Positions 44,590 to 52,882 of a stretch of DNA of 64,000 nt are shown piece after piece. The DNA lies in NCBI RefSeq assembly GCF_000621705.1, contig NZ_JHXO01000005.1, positions 487,826 to 551,825 of the forward strand. Reading direction: 5' to 3'. The translations under genes were made by a program, and so were the position numbers. This stretch comes from Prolixibacter bellariivorans ATCC BAA-1284. GTDB lineage: Bacteria; Bacteroidota; Bacteroidia; Bacteroidales; Prolixibacteraceae. Numbering within the stretch: the stretch's first letter is position 1; each line of letters begins with the position of its first letter. The notes beneath the pieces are model-generated. The model searched no databases, was not told where the DNA came from, and worked only from the letters and a program-made list of their open reading frames with translations.

Positions 44590-44760
44590 GTTCTTTTGGC
44601 TTGTCCCAAAAGAACGAAAAGGACAAGTCAAAGTGATCCTTCAGCCCGCGTTACGGTTTTTTCTTCCCGAACCACGACCCGGAATCCCCGCCAAAAACCA
44701 CTCCCGCCAGCTCCTGCCCGGGCTACTTTGACTGGCCTACGCACTTTTCGCCTACCGGCA
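44590..44760 (+). repeat. Possible dispersed intergenic repeat with nested inverted repeats
   Basis: In the 351-base gap between the decarboxylase operon and the BFD-like gene. A perfect 10-bp inverted repeat (GTTCTTTTGG 44590-44599, CCAAAAGAAC 44606-44615) overlaps a second one (CTTGTCC 44600-44606, GGACAAG 44621-44627). Downstream to about 44760 the DNA is C-rich (CCCGAACCACGACCCGG), unlike its surroundings, with no plausible gene. This looks like the non-coding repeats seen many times per genome in Bacteroidota; copy number cannot be tested here. Left limit is set by the inverted repeat and right limit is approximate. Confidence 0.4.
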
Positions 44761-44817
44761 AAATGGGATAAATCATTTGAGAACTTGAAAGATGTTTGTT
44801 TGAAACCTGAAACAGAG

Positions 44818-45030
44818 TTAAAACTCCAGTTTCAGCTGCCGAATGGCGGGTAACCGTTTCTTTTCCTCGTCGATTAGCTCCTGAATGCGCGAACGGCACC
44901 GGCCACAGCCTGTGCCAGCTCCGGTGGCTTCCGAAACGGCCGGAAGGAAATAGAGTTCTCCCTTCCGGATCGCTTTTCTCACTTCCGATTCCTCCACTTC
45001 GTTACACAAACAGAATAGCTTACGAGACAT
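44818..45030 (-). CDS. BFD-like [2Fe-2S] protein
   Basis: 70-aa protein with the BFD-like iron-sulfur pattern CLC (Cys7, Cys9) and CGRC (Cys42, Cys45). In E. coli, Bfd of this type releases iron from bacterioferritin; related domains also occur in nitrite reductases and oxidoreductases. Here it follows a YjbQ-type gene by 3 bases and has no bacterioferritin neighbour. Likely cytosolic electron carrier. Confidence 0.85.
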   Translation of the reverse strand: MSRKLFCLCNEVEESEVRKAIRKGELYFLPAVSEATGAGTGCGRCRSRIQELIDEEKKRLPAIRQLKLEF

Positions 45031-45033
45031 AGG

Positions 45034-45444
45034 CTAACGGCTTTCAATCAGGGTTACTACAATCGACCGGTCGTTACGTGGACCGTCAAATTCACAAAGA
45101 AAAATATTTTGCCAGGTCGATAATCCCATTTTACCGTCCACGATGGGAATGGTTTCAGACGGCCCGACAATCCCGGCCTTCAGGTGCGCATCGCCGTTGT
45201 TGTCCTGGGCGTCATGTTCCCAAACACCCGGGGGGACTAATTTCCGTAGCAACGTGATGACATCGTTTTGAACCGAGTCATCCCAGTTTTCCTGGACCAT
45301 AATACCGGCTGTCGCTCCCTGAACATAAACGTTGACCATCCCACCCGAAATATTTGCCATCTTCACAATGTCAGTGATTTGCGATGTGATATCGTATAAT
45401 CCGTTGTGTTTGTCGGTTTCGATGTGGATGATCTGTTGCATCAT
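45034..45444 (-). CDS. YjbQ/UPF0047 family protein (secondary thiamine-phosphate synthase fold)
   Basis: 136-aa protein. Start at 45442-45444 (MMQQIIHIETDKHNGLYDIT) is supported by homology length and by overlap of one base with the upstream stop (TGATG). Motifs: GMVNVYVQGATAGI, NGDAHLKAGIVG, WQNIFLCEFDGPRN. The family has thiamine-phosphate synthase activity in vitro in some members, but the physiological role is unclear. Middle gene of HD hydrolase - YjbQ - BFD-like. Confidence 0.9.
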   Translation of the reverse strand: MMQQIIHIETDKHNGLYDITSQITDIVKMANISGGMVNVYVQGATAGIMVQENWDDSVQNDVITLLRKLVPPGVWEHDAQDNNGDAHLKAGIVGPSETIPIVDGKMGLSTWQNIFLCEFDGPRNDRSIVVTLIESR

Positions 45445-46229
45445 CAGAAAAGTTGGTTTTCGATATGTATTCGTGCTTTTCGGTATATGTCGATGATGCT
45501 GTCGTTCTTCGGAAGTGCGTCGTACAGTCGCTTGACATACTGTTTCTGGTTCAGTATCAGGTAGGTTTTTCGGTAGGTTAATTCGAAAACCCACGATAGC
45601 TGCAACAGAACGTAGTCGTTATAGGTAACCATGTCTTCCTTCTTTGGCATCATATCGTTGATGATGTCTTTGCAGATACTGTCGGAAATGGTCGGATTTT
45701 TCGACAAATTCAATTCATCGGCCGGACTCACCTTAACATCCCGGTAGGTCAAAAATTCAGCAGTCATGCGCAGGGCATCCAGCTTATCCGCATCTCGCAG
45801 TAGTTTGAGGTAATATACCACAAACTCATTTTCCTTTTTGGGTAACTCGGGTTTGTTATGGAAGATGGTGACCTTCTGTAATATCTCCTGTTTGGCGGCT
45901 TCCAGCTCTTTAAACGGGGGAAGTAACGACAGCAGTTCGGCACCGGCTTCGGCGTGTCCTGATTCGGTTAAATTCTGGTAATAGGGTGAGGTTGTAACAT
46001 CGCGGAAGCGTGCAATGTCGTGAAACAAAGCCAGAATTTCGGCCATGCGCATTTCTCCATCCTCCATATCCAAAGACTGCCCCAGCAGCAGGATATTTTC
46101 CACCACTTTTTCATTGTGTTTCTTCCATTGCTCGAAAGCTTGTTGCTGTGCAAAGTCCTTTGTTTCAACGGAACTCAGAATCTGGTTGTATTCCTCGCGG
46201 AATTGTTCAAGTGTGTCTTGCGAAATCAT
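45444..46229 (-). CDS. HD-domain phosphohydrolase
   Basis: 261-aa soluble protein. The metal-binding HD motif reads LALFHDIARFRD (about residue 68); an upstream conserved His in FEQWKKHNEKVV (about 39) and DADKLDAL (about 146) complete the usual H...HD...D set. Probable nucleotide or phosphate-ester hydrolase; substrate unknown. First gene of a three-gene unit, overlapping YjbQ by one base. Confidence 0.88.
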   Translation of the reverse strand: MISQDTLEQFREEYNQILSSVETKDFAQQQAFEQWKKHNEKVVENILLLGQSLDMEDGEMRMAEILALFHDIARFRDVTTSPYYQNLTESGHAEAGAELLSLLPPFKELEAAKQEILQKVTIFHNKPELPKKENEFVVYYLKLLRDADKLDALRMTAEFLTYRDVKVSPADELNLSKNPTISDSICKDIINDMMPKKEDMVTYNDYVLLQLSWVFELTYRKTYLILNQKQYVKRLYDALPKNDSIIDIYRKARIHIENQLF

Positions 46230-46430
46230 AATTTCGTGTTAAGCAATATGTACCAAAATTATGGTTTTATTGCATATAATTTGGGCTTCGCCATTTTATT
46301 TAATCATTTTTTGAAACAGACGGTCTGATTTTCAGTTTTGTTGTGTGAATTACCGGTTTTAAAAGGCGTTTATTTTTCGCGAAGTGCAAGAAAATATGGG
46401 ATGTGGGATTTCGGGTTTGAAGAATATTAC

Positions 46431-46438
46431 TATTTTTG
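46431..46438 (+). promoter_or_regulatory. Candidate -7 element of the tRNA-Arg promoter
   Basis: TATTTTTG is a perfect TAnnTTTG, with TTTC 18 bases upstream at 46409. It lies about 46 bases before the tRNA. Confidence 0.5.
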
Positions 46439-46484
46439 TGTTCGCAAAATCACGGCGTACTGTGATATTTGCAAGCACACCATT

Positions 46485-46556
46485 GGTCCCATAGTTCAAT
46501 GGATAGAATTTCAGATTCCGGTTCTGACGATGTGGGTTCGAATCCCGCTGGGATCA
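46485..46556 (+). tRNA. tRNA-Arg (anticodon CCG)
   Basis: Full cloverleaf by eye: acceptor GGTCCCA / TGGGATC (one G-T pair), D-arm GTTC / GAAT, anticodon stem TCAGA / TCTGA around loop TTCCGGT giving anticodon CCG, T-arm GTGGG-TTCGAAT-CCCGC, discriminator A. The 3' CCA is not encoded, as is usual in Bacteroidota. A single isolated tRNA gene with its own terminator. Confidence 0.95.
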
Positions 46557-46576
46557 CGTTAAAGTATCAATTTTGA

Positions 46577-46603
46577 AAAGCCTCTCATCGAGAGGCTTTT
46601 TTT
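46577..46603 (+). terminator. Terminator after tRNA-Arg
   Basis: AAAAGCCTCT / AGAGGCTTTT (46577-46586, 46591-46600) with a 4-base loop and T run. Confidence 0.88.
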
Positions 46604-46737
46604 GTTATCCTCGCCGGATTTTTCGTCTAACTTAATCTTAACACAGAGAAGGGATTGTATTTGACAAAAGATGAGATCATTGTATATTTAGTTCCTGTGA
46701 AACCTATTTCCATTCATTCCGCTTAAAAGATATTTCT

Positions 46738-47925
46738 ATGAAAGCAAGAACCGGATCGGCAGCATGGTGGGGACCTCCCAGAAAATTTCATGAACAGCAG
46801 CATGAACGAAGGGTAAGTTGGCTCGAACTTTTTTATGATCTGGTTTATGTGATTGCCATATCGCGAATCACGCATGAGCTGGCTCAACATATCAGCGTGG
46901 ATTATTTTGTCGGATATGCCTTTTTGTTTATCCTGATTTTCTGGGGGTGGCTGAACGGAAGTATGCATCACGACATGCACGGGAATGAAGGATTGCGAAC
47001 CCGGTTGATGACGCTTTGGCAGATGATAATTATCGCGGCACTGGCTGTAGTCATTGGTCAGTCGCCGGGGAAAGGCTATTTCAATATCACCATGGTGTTG
47101 ATGATCATGCAGCTCTTCATTACTTATATGTGGTGGAGTGTAGGTTTTTACGATAAGTCCCACCGGAAGTACAACAAGCCATACACCATTTTTTATTTGA
47201 TTGCTTTCGCATTAATGGGTTTGAGCCTGTTGCTCTCCGGGAAATGGCTGAAACTAATTGTTCCCGTTGTTATCCTTTGTAATTATGCTCCTCCTTTTGT
47301 TGCCCATATGATGCTAGGTGGCAACTTAGCCGAGCTGAAACTCTCGTCAAGCATGTTCGAACGCCTGGGCTTGTTTGCCATTATTATCTTTGGCGAAGTG
47401 GTATTGGGGGTGGTAAACGGAATCAGCAAAATAGGAGAGCTGGATTTCACGGCCTGGGTGAATTTTGCGCTTGCCATTGCCATTGTTTTTACCCTGTGGT
47501 GGATATTCTTCACACTGGTAGCGCAAATGGAGGTGAAGAGCGGTTTTATCAATGCGACACTGTTGGAACTGTTATATATTCCGGCACTGATATCGCTTAG
47601 CCTGATTGCCGTTAGTTTTACTTCATTTTTTGAAATCCATCACGAAATACCTTTGCAAAAGTTGGGCTACGCAGTGGCCACCTATTTAACCTCTATCAGC
47701 CTGATGATGGGGTTGCTGGTATTTCATGAGCGATTGCCGGGGTTAAAACGATCCGTCAGTATTTCGTTATTGGTTACTGCTTCATTGTTCTTTATCTCCA
47801 CACAAATTCATTTGCCCTTTAGCCGGCAATTTTACCTGGCTGGCGTTTTGGTTATTCTGGTGCTTGAGATCATTTACCTGAATGTCCTGTATTACAGGAT
47901 GAGAAACAAGGGAGAGCGGTTGTAG
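46738..47925 (+). CDS. Low-temperature-requirement A (LtrA) family membrane protein
   Basis: 395-aa membrane protein with about eleven helices. LtrA hallmarks: WLELFYDLVYVIAISRITHEL near residue 27 and the GEVVLGVVNGI region (about 218). LtrA was found in Listeria as needed for growth at low temperature; its molecular role is not known. Single gene, followed by a terminator. Confidence 0.88.
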   Translation: MKARTGSAAWWGPPRKFHEQQHERRVSWLELFYDLVYVIAISRITHELAQHISVDYFVGYAFLFILIFWGWLNGSMHHDMHGNEGLRTRLMTLWQMIIIAALAVVIGQSPGKGYFNITMVLMIMQLFITYMWWSVGFYDKSHRKYNKPYTIFYLIAFALMGLSLLLSGKWLKLIVPVVILCNYAPPFVAHMMLGGNLAELKLSSSMFERLGLFAIIIFGEVVLGVVNGISKIGELDFTAWVNFALAIAIVFTLWWIFFTLVAQMEVKSGFINATLLELLYIPALISLSLIAVSFTSFFEIHHEIPLQKLGYAVATYLTSISLMMGLLVFHERLPGLKRSVSISLLVTASLFFISTQIHLPFSRQFYLAGVLVILVLEIIYLNVLYYRMRNKGERL

Positions 47926-48007
47926 CATTCCTTTACCTTGCACCGAAATTAGCGGGTATTTAAAATCATTTATTCAAGGACATTTTATCTTTGGTTTCAT
48001 AGAAAAG

Positions 48008-48036
48008 GCCTGAGCAGTTAATGCTTGGGCTTTTTT
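48008..48036 (+). terminator. Terminator after ltrA-like gene
   Basis: GCCTGAGCA (48008-48016) / TGCTTGGGC (48022-48030), two wobble pairs, followed by TTTTTT. The rest of the 505-base gap to 48430 contains only the small doubtful gene at 48234. Confidence 0.75.
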
Positions 48037-48233
48037 GTTTTCTCAACTCATCGATTTATCTGAATCAGAGTGAAAAATTGGTAGTACCAATTGTGAGTTG
48101 GTTTTAAACCCCTTTTAAATAAAGGACTTTAGGAGACATCTCGTTTTGTCCTTTCAGAAACATCATTCTGATGGTACATTATGAGCGGTTTCCGCGATTT
48201 GTGGAATGGCAAAACCAAAAATGGTTTGCTATG

Positions 48234-48413
48234 TCAAATAAAAAACACAAACAGAAAGAGCAGATTGAGTATAAAAGAGCAATCTGGAAAACAGAAATCA
48301 AAGGGAATGCTGATAATACTTTCGTGAGAAATATAATCCTTTGGGATTTTATCTTGGGGTGGATACTTCGCGTTGTAATTGTGTTGATGATAATCGCCGG
48401 AAAATGGCGATAG
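48234..48413 (+). CDS. Possible small single-pass membrane protein
   Basis: Open frame of 59 codons with a basic head (MSNKKHKQKEQIEYKRAIWK) and one hydrophobic helix (LGWILRVVIVLMIIAG). It ends 17 bases before the convergent stop of the beta-barrel gene. The shape fits a small membrane protein, but there is no clear ribosome site or family, so it may be chance. Confidence 0.35.
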   Translation, partial: SNKKHKQKEQIEYKRAIWKTEIKGNADNTFVRNIILWDFILGWILRVVIVLMIIAGKWR

Positions 48414-48430
48414 AATTATTTCCAGCTTCT

Positions 48431-50035
48431 TCAAAACCGCTGACTCAACCCCCAATACATCCGGTGAAAGACGTTGCTCTTTTCGATGGTGGCCTCGTAA
48501 TTCATCGAGAGTTGCAGCTTTTTCATGATGTACCACGCAAACGAGCAGCCGGCCAGGTTTTGATTGATTCCGGAACTGGAATTGAGAAAATTATAATTGA
48601 TGATGCGGTAGGAGAGCGAGCCGTACAGTTTCCCGTTCAACAGGTATTTCGACAGGTTACCGCCATATTGCAATCCATCGAGGTAGCTCGTTTTTAATTT
48701 GGTTACGTTCAGGGTCATCGAGGATTTGAGCCACGGAATTTTGCTGTGGGTGATGTAGAAATTGTAATTGGTCGACGGATCGGGATCGCCTTTCCGGGAA
48801 CGGTAACCGGCCTGCGCCGAAACAATGAGGTAATTGATGGGCCGCACCATCACGCGAAAGCGAACTCCCTGCCGGGTGGCATTATCGGTTATCAGGTCGA
48901 CCAGCGTTTTATAGGTTTCGTAGTAAATCACATTCTTCCGCGCATCGTACGAAGCATAAAACGATACCTTTCGCGAAGCCCGGTAGCGCGACGAAATATA
49001 GAAGCTGGTCAGATCGAGCGTGTTGGTTGGAACGCTGTCTTTTACCTGGTACAAATCCATTTCAACCGAAGTGAACAGGTTAAAATCTTTCAGGAGTGAA
49101 TTGCTGTGCTGAATGTAGATGAAGCGGCGGTCGGTATGCGAACCGTTCATTTGCTCGAACACCGCCAGCGAACTTTGCGCCGTGCCCACTTTTCCTTTCG
49201 CCTCGTGACTGACATACGCACCAAATTGTGGCAGGTTCGTGTTGACGCCGTAATCCATGTAATCGGGGCGCGCACCCCCAATAACGCCAAAAGTGAAGTT
49301 GTTGACGCGGGTTTCGAACTGCAAACCGTCGATGGCCCCGATATTCGAAACTTTCGTATTCATTTTCCGGCCAAACCAGAGGCTGGTATTTTTGCTGAAA
49401 TTGTAGCCTACAGCCAGGCTGTAAATCTTCAGACTGTTGAAAATACTTTGGTTATCGGTATTCCAGCCACCCGTGCGGTGATTGTACGAAATGTAGCTGT
49501 CGAATGATAGATTTGAATTGCCGATATTCTGCTGATTCAGCGAAAGCGTATACCGCATCCGTTGCTGGTTCTTTACATCGGTATTGGAGAAATTGGAATA
49601 AGAAGCCAGTTTGACGCGCCCGTACAACCTCGATTTTTCCTGTATTAATTTGGGCTGTGGCTTTGCTGGCTGCGGAATGACAGCGAGCGGTTTTTTCGGT
49701 ACCGAGACCGGCTTTTTCTCGTCGGTTATGGATGCCTTGGCTTTGATATCGGCTTGAATAACATCGTTCATTTTTGGCGAATAATTGCCAACAACGGTCG
49801 TCACACACGAGATGGAGGAGCGCTGTACAACCACCAGCCCCGGAATTCGTTTTCCTTTTGCCTCGACATACAATGTATCACCCACATCAATGCCATCAGT
49901 GGAGGTAAAACGGACATAAACATGCTGTGCACTGATGTATGAGACTTTTCCGTTTAGCCGCTTTGCATCCTGCGCTTGCGCGAAGTATCCGGCAAATACC
50001 AGAAAAATGAATGGGATGATTGTTTTTCTCATCAT
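48431..50035 (-). CDS. Outer-membrane beta-barrel (porin-like) of the cytochrome operon
   Basis: About 534 aa. Signal peptide (MRKTIIPFIFLVFAGYFAQAQ), a small beta domain (about 25-95, SAQHVYVRFTSTDGIDVGDTLYVE), a Pro/Lys-rich linker (about 105-140, KKPVSVPKKPLAVIPQ) and then alternating beta strands to the C-terminal Phe (YWGLSQRF), typical of outer-membrane barrels. No carbohydrate or TonB motifs. It is the last gene of the multiheme operon, 25 bases after the 16-heme gene. In porin-cytochrome conduits a barrel of this sort houses or contacts the heme protein; that role is inferred here. The family is not one I recognise as MtrB. Confidence 0.78.
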   Translation of the reverse strand: MMRKTIIPFIFLVFAGYFAQAQDAKRLNGKVSYISAQHVYVRFTSTDGIDVGDTLYVEAKGKRIPGLVVVQRSSISCVTTVVGNYSPKMNDVIQADIKAKASITDEKKPVSVPKKPLAVIPQPAKPQPKLIQEKSRLYGRVKLASYSNFSNTDVKNQQRMRYTLSLNQQNIGNSNLSFDSYISYNHRTGGWNTDNQSIFNSLKIYSLAVGYNFSKNTSLWFGRKMNTKVSNIGAIDGLQFETRVNNFTFGVIGGARPDYMDYGVNTNLPQFGAYVSHEAKGKVGTAQSSLAVFEQMNGSHTDRRFIYIQHSNSLLKDFNLFTSVEMDLYQVKDSVPTNTLDLTSFYISSRYRASRKVSFYASYDARKNVIYYETYKTLVDLITDNATRQGVRFRVMVRPINYLIVSAQAGYRSRKGDPDPSTNYNFYITHSKIPWLKSSMTLNVTKLKTSYLDGLQYGGNLSKYLLNGKLYGSLSYRIINYNFLNSSSGINQNLAGCSFAWYIMKKLQLSMNYEATIEKSNVFHRMYWGLSQRF

Positions 50036-50060
50036 CGGCATGCGGTTTAATTATTTCTCA

Positions 50061-51299
50061 TTAGTCTTCGGCCCGGCCATTCGGGTGACATGCATAGCAA
50101 TTTGCACTGTTATATACATAGTTACTCACTTCTCGGTGGTGTTCATCCGTGCTGGTTTTGTCGTGTTCGTGGCAATCGATACACGAGAATTCGGCATAAT
50201 TGCTCGAATTGGTATGGCAATCACTACAGGAGTTCCACGTGCCGTTGTGCGTTCCGCTGTAAATGGGGAAGTATTGCCCGTCGTGGTCAAACGTCGCCGG
50301 CTTCCATGCTACATCGGTATGACAGTCGTCGCAGGTAGTAGGGAAATTTGCCGCGAGGTGGTTCGGGTCAGTGGTGTTATCGTAATCCGTTTTGTGACAG
50401 CCGTAGCAATCCGTCGGCGTGTTACTGTATCCGTTGGCATGGCATTTCAGACAATCGTTGGCGATGTTGGCATGCGCACCGGTCAGCGGATAAAAATCGT
50501 CGTGATTAAATGTTGCCGGACTCCAGCCCGGATGCGTCGTGTGGCAGTCCTGACATTGCTGCGAGAAACCGGCGGTTACGTGGTTCGGGTCTGTGGCGTT
50601 ATTGTAATCCTGCGCGTGACAGGAATAGCATTCAGTTGACAGACCGGTAAAGACGCCGTTCTGGTGGCATGCTGCACAGTCGCTGATGGCATGTCCTTCC
50701 GTTAGCGGGAAGAAATCGTGGTTGAAGCCTTCGGATGCCCAGTTGACGGCGTTGATGAAGTGGCAATCGGTACATTCGGTCGAAAATCCGCTGGCGACGT
50801 GGTTGGGATTTGTTGTTGCCATGAAATCTTCTTTATGACAATCGTAGCACTCAATTCCAATCGGATCAAATCGCATGAGCGATATTGATTTGTGGCAGTC
50901 GTAGCAATCGGCCATGGTGTGCGCTCCGGTTAACGGGAACCGGCTTCGCAGGTGTATTTCCATGATGTCGGTTACGGCCCAGGTCGTGGTGTTGTGGCAT
51001 TCGTCGCAATCCTGTCCGACGGTATTTTCATGAATATCGTTGTGGCAGGCGTTGCAATTGGTGGGTGCCTGCGAAAAGACCAGTGAAACATGGCATTGCC
51101 GGCAGGCCACACTTTCGTGCGTTCCTTTCAGGGCAAACCCCGTGGTGTCGTGGTCGAATTTCGAGTGTTCAACCAGTTGCCATCCTTCCGGAGAGTGGCA
51201 AACTTCACATTTGATGTTGAAGTTGTCTCCGTGAGGCGACTGAGCCCATAACTGAACGGGCAGCAGCAGGAGCCATATTAGTTGTGACAGGTAGCGCAT
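50061..51299 (-). CDS. 16-heme periplasmic/extracellular cytochrome c
   Basis: 412-aa exported protein: signal peptide (MRYLSQLIWLLLLPVQLWAQ), then 16 CxxCH heme sites (for example CEVCH, CRQCH, CNACH, CDECH, CYDCH, CSDCH, CYACH). Repeats of the form C..CH ... FxHDxFPLTGAHxxxxCxxCH and CYxCHxxDYxNxTDPNHxxxxF occur along its length. His-rich stretches supply axial ligands. No CxxCK and no NrfA, Hao or other enzyme signature, so an electron-wire role is likely. Overlaps the 20-heme gene by 22 bases. Confidence 0.9.
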   Translation of the reverse strand: MRYLSQLIWLLLLPVQLWAQSPHGDNFNIKCEVCHSPEGWQLVEHSKFDHDTTGFALKGTHESVACRQCHVSLVFSQAPTNCNACHNDIHENTVGQDCDECHNTTTWAVTDIMEIHLRSRFPLTGAHTMADCYDCHKSISLMRFDPIGIECYDCHKEDFMATTNPNHVASGFSTECTDCHFINAVNWASEGFNHDFFPLTEGHAISDCAACHQNGVFTGLSTECYSCHAQDYNNATDPNHVTAGFSQQCQDCHTTHPGWSPATFNHDDFYPLTGAHANIANDCLKCHANGYSNTPTDCYGCHKTDYDNTTDPNHLAANFPTTCDDCHTDVAWKPATFDHDGQYFPIYSGTHNGTWNSCSDCHTNSSNYAEFSCIDCHEHDKTSTDEHHREVSNYVYNSANCYACHPNGRAED

Positions 51300-52864
51300 T
51301 CGACGTTTTTATAGGTGTATTTTGTGTATGAACCCTCTTTTGATTTCACTTGCGGATGGCAGGAGATACAACTGACCGAAGCATGGGCACCTTCCAGTTT
51401 GAATCGCGACAGGTTGTGATCGAACTTCGCCGCACTCCAGTCGTCAAATCCGTGACAACGACTACAACCTTCTTCACCATATTTCGTGAATTGCCCGTGG
51501 TGCACATCCTGGTGACATTCGGTACATGAAGGATTTAATTTGGCAAACCGTTGAATGGTTTTGCCGTCTTCTCCTTTGGTGTAGTGACAAGCTCCGCAGT
51601 CCGTTTGAGCGTGAACTCCTTCCAGCGAAAATCCGGTTTTCCCGTGATCGAATGATACTTCCGTCCAGGCATTCTCATTGTGACAGGAGTTACAGCCGTC
51701 CTTCAGCGTGTACTGGTCATCCATGAATCCACTATGCACGTTTTGATGACAATCGATGCAATTGCTGCCAATATTCCGGAAACGCCACCGATCATCTTTC
51801 TTGTGACAGGAAAAGCAAGGAGTAGCCATGTGGGCACCGTTCAGCTTAAAGTTACTCAAATTATGCTTTTCTATGGTATAATTGGTGAATTGAAATCCAT
51901 TAACGGTATGACAATATTTGCAATCGGAGGCCGGATTGGTCCGGGTAAAGTCGCCTTTGTGGTAATCGGCATGACAGTCGTTGCACCGGTTATGTGGCAA
52001 CGGAGCGGCATAATTATTTTTGTGACATTGCTGACAAGCGACCTTCGAGTGGAGTCCCCGCAACGGGAATCCGGTTTTGTTGTGGTCGAAATTGGCCATG
52101 CCTTTGATTTGACCCCACGATTGTTCGCTGTGGCATTGGGTACAGTTTTGCCCGAATTTATTGTGATGGACATCTTCGTGGCAACTGGTGCAGTTGGCAT
52201 GTGGCACGTCGGCAAAATGCTGGAACGGCTGTCCGTCGACGGTTTCTTTCTTGTGACAATCGATGCAGGCGACTTCGGCGTGTTTTCCTTTCAGGGCAAA
52301 GTCGGTCTGGTTATGATGGAAGTTCGGTACTGTTTTGAAACTTTCGAAATTGTGACACTCGGTACAATTGTCCGACAGGGTTTGCCGGTGGTAATCCGGG
52401 TGACACGAGAGGCATTGCTGCGAAAGCCCGAGGTACGTCAGTTTTTTGTCTTTCAGTTTCGTATCGGTGATAAATTCCTTTTTGTGGCAGGCCTGGCAGT
52501 CGGTTCGTTTGTGCGCTCCCTGAAGTTGAAAACCGGTCAGGTTGTGATTGAAGGTGGCCTTATCGAGGTTGAGCATGTCAAAATTGCGGCCGTGGTGCTC
52601 GTTGTGGCAACCGGAGCAATCTTTTCCCTGCACCTCTGACGAGGCATGATAACCTTCGTGTTGCTGAATGCGAGTGGCAATTTCGGTGTGACAGGCAAGG
52701 CATTTTTCGTTGGTTACCTTGTCGCCCAATTCGTGGCATCTTACGCAGTTCCGGATGCCTTCCAGGTTGGCATGTGCTTTCGTCAACTCGCCAGGCGATA
52801 TCTGTCCCCAAACGGTGGGAACAGACAGGACTACGGAAATTAAACACATGATAACCTTCTTCAT
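51278..52864 (-). CDS. 20-heme periplasmic/extracellular cytochrome c
   Basis: 528-aa exported protein: signal peptide (MKKVIMCLISVVLSVPTVWGQ) and 20 CxxCH sites from CVRCH to the C-terminal CATCH. The repeat unit is about 50 residues with FDHNxTGFxLxGxHxxxxCxxCHK, present about seven times, which suggests growth by duplication. No catalytic residues of nitrite, sulfite or hydroxylamine enzymes. Probably a long heme wire next to the 16-heme protein. Maturation would need the CcsBA encoded four genes upstream. Confidence 0.92.
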   Translation of the reverse strand: MKKVIMCLISVVLSVPTVWGQISPGELTKAHANLEGIRNCVRCHELGDKVTNEKCLACHTEIATRIQQHEGYHASSEVQGKDCSGCHNEHHGRNFDMLNLDKATFNHNLTGFQLQGAHKRTDCQACHKKEFITDTKLKDKKLTYLGLSQQCLSCHPDYHRQTLSDNCTECHNFESFKTVPNFHHNQTDFALKGKHAEVACIDCHKKETVDGQPFQHFADVPHANCTSCHEDVHHNKFGQNCTQCHSEQSWGQIKGMANFDHNKTGFPLRGLHSKVACQQCHKNNYAAPLPHNRCNDCHADYHKGDFTRTNPASDCKYCHTVNGFQFTNYTIEKHNLSNFKLNGAHMATPCFSCHKKDDRWRFRNIGSNCIDCHQNVHSGFMDDQYTLKDGCNSCHNENAWTEVSFDHGKTGFSLEGVHAQTDCGACHYTKGEDGKTIQRFAKLNPSCTECHQDVHHGQFTKYGEEGCSRCHGFDDWSAAKFDHNLSRFKLEGAHASVSCISCHPQVKSKEGSYTKYTYKNVECATCHN

Positions 52865-52882
52865 ATCGGGTTTGTCAGGTTG

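Noticed and set aside
46338..46562. 74-codon open frame across the tRNA-Arg gene
   Set aside because: It runs through the tRNA; the cloverleaf is clear and the frame has no family features.
51680..52639. 319-codon open frame on the plus strand opposite the 20-heme gene
   Set aside because: Antisense to CxxCH-rich coding DNA, whose repeated codons favour long opposite-strand frames. Sequence is low-complexity Val/Ile/Gly-rich without domains.
50061..52864. NrfA/NrfH nitrite reductase or octaheme enzyme
   Set aside because: No CxxCK active-site heme, and heme counts of 16 and 20 do not fit; CcsBA neighbours alone do not prove a nitrite reductase.
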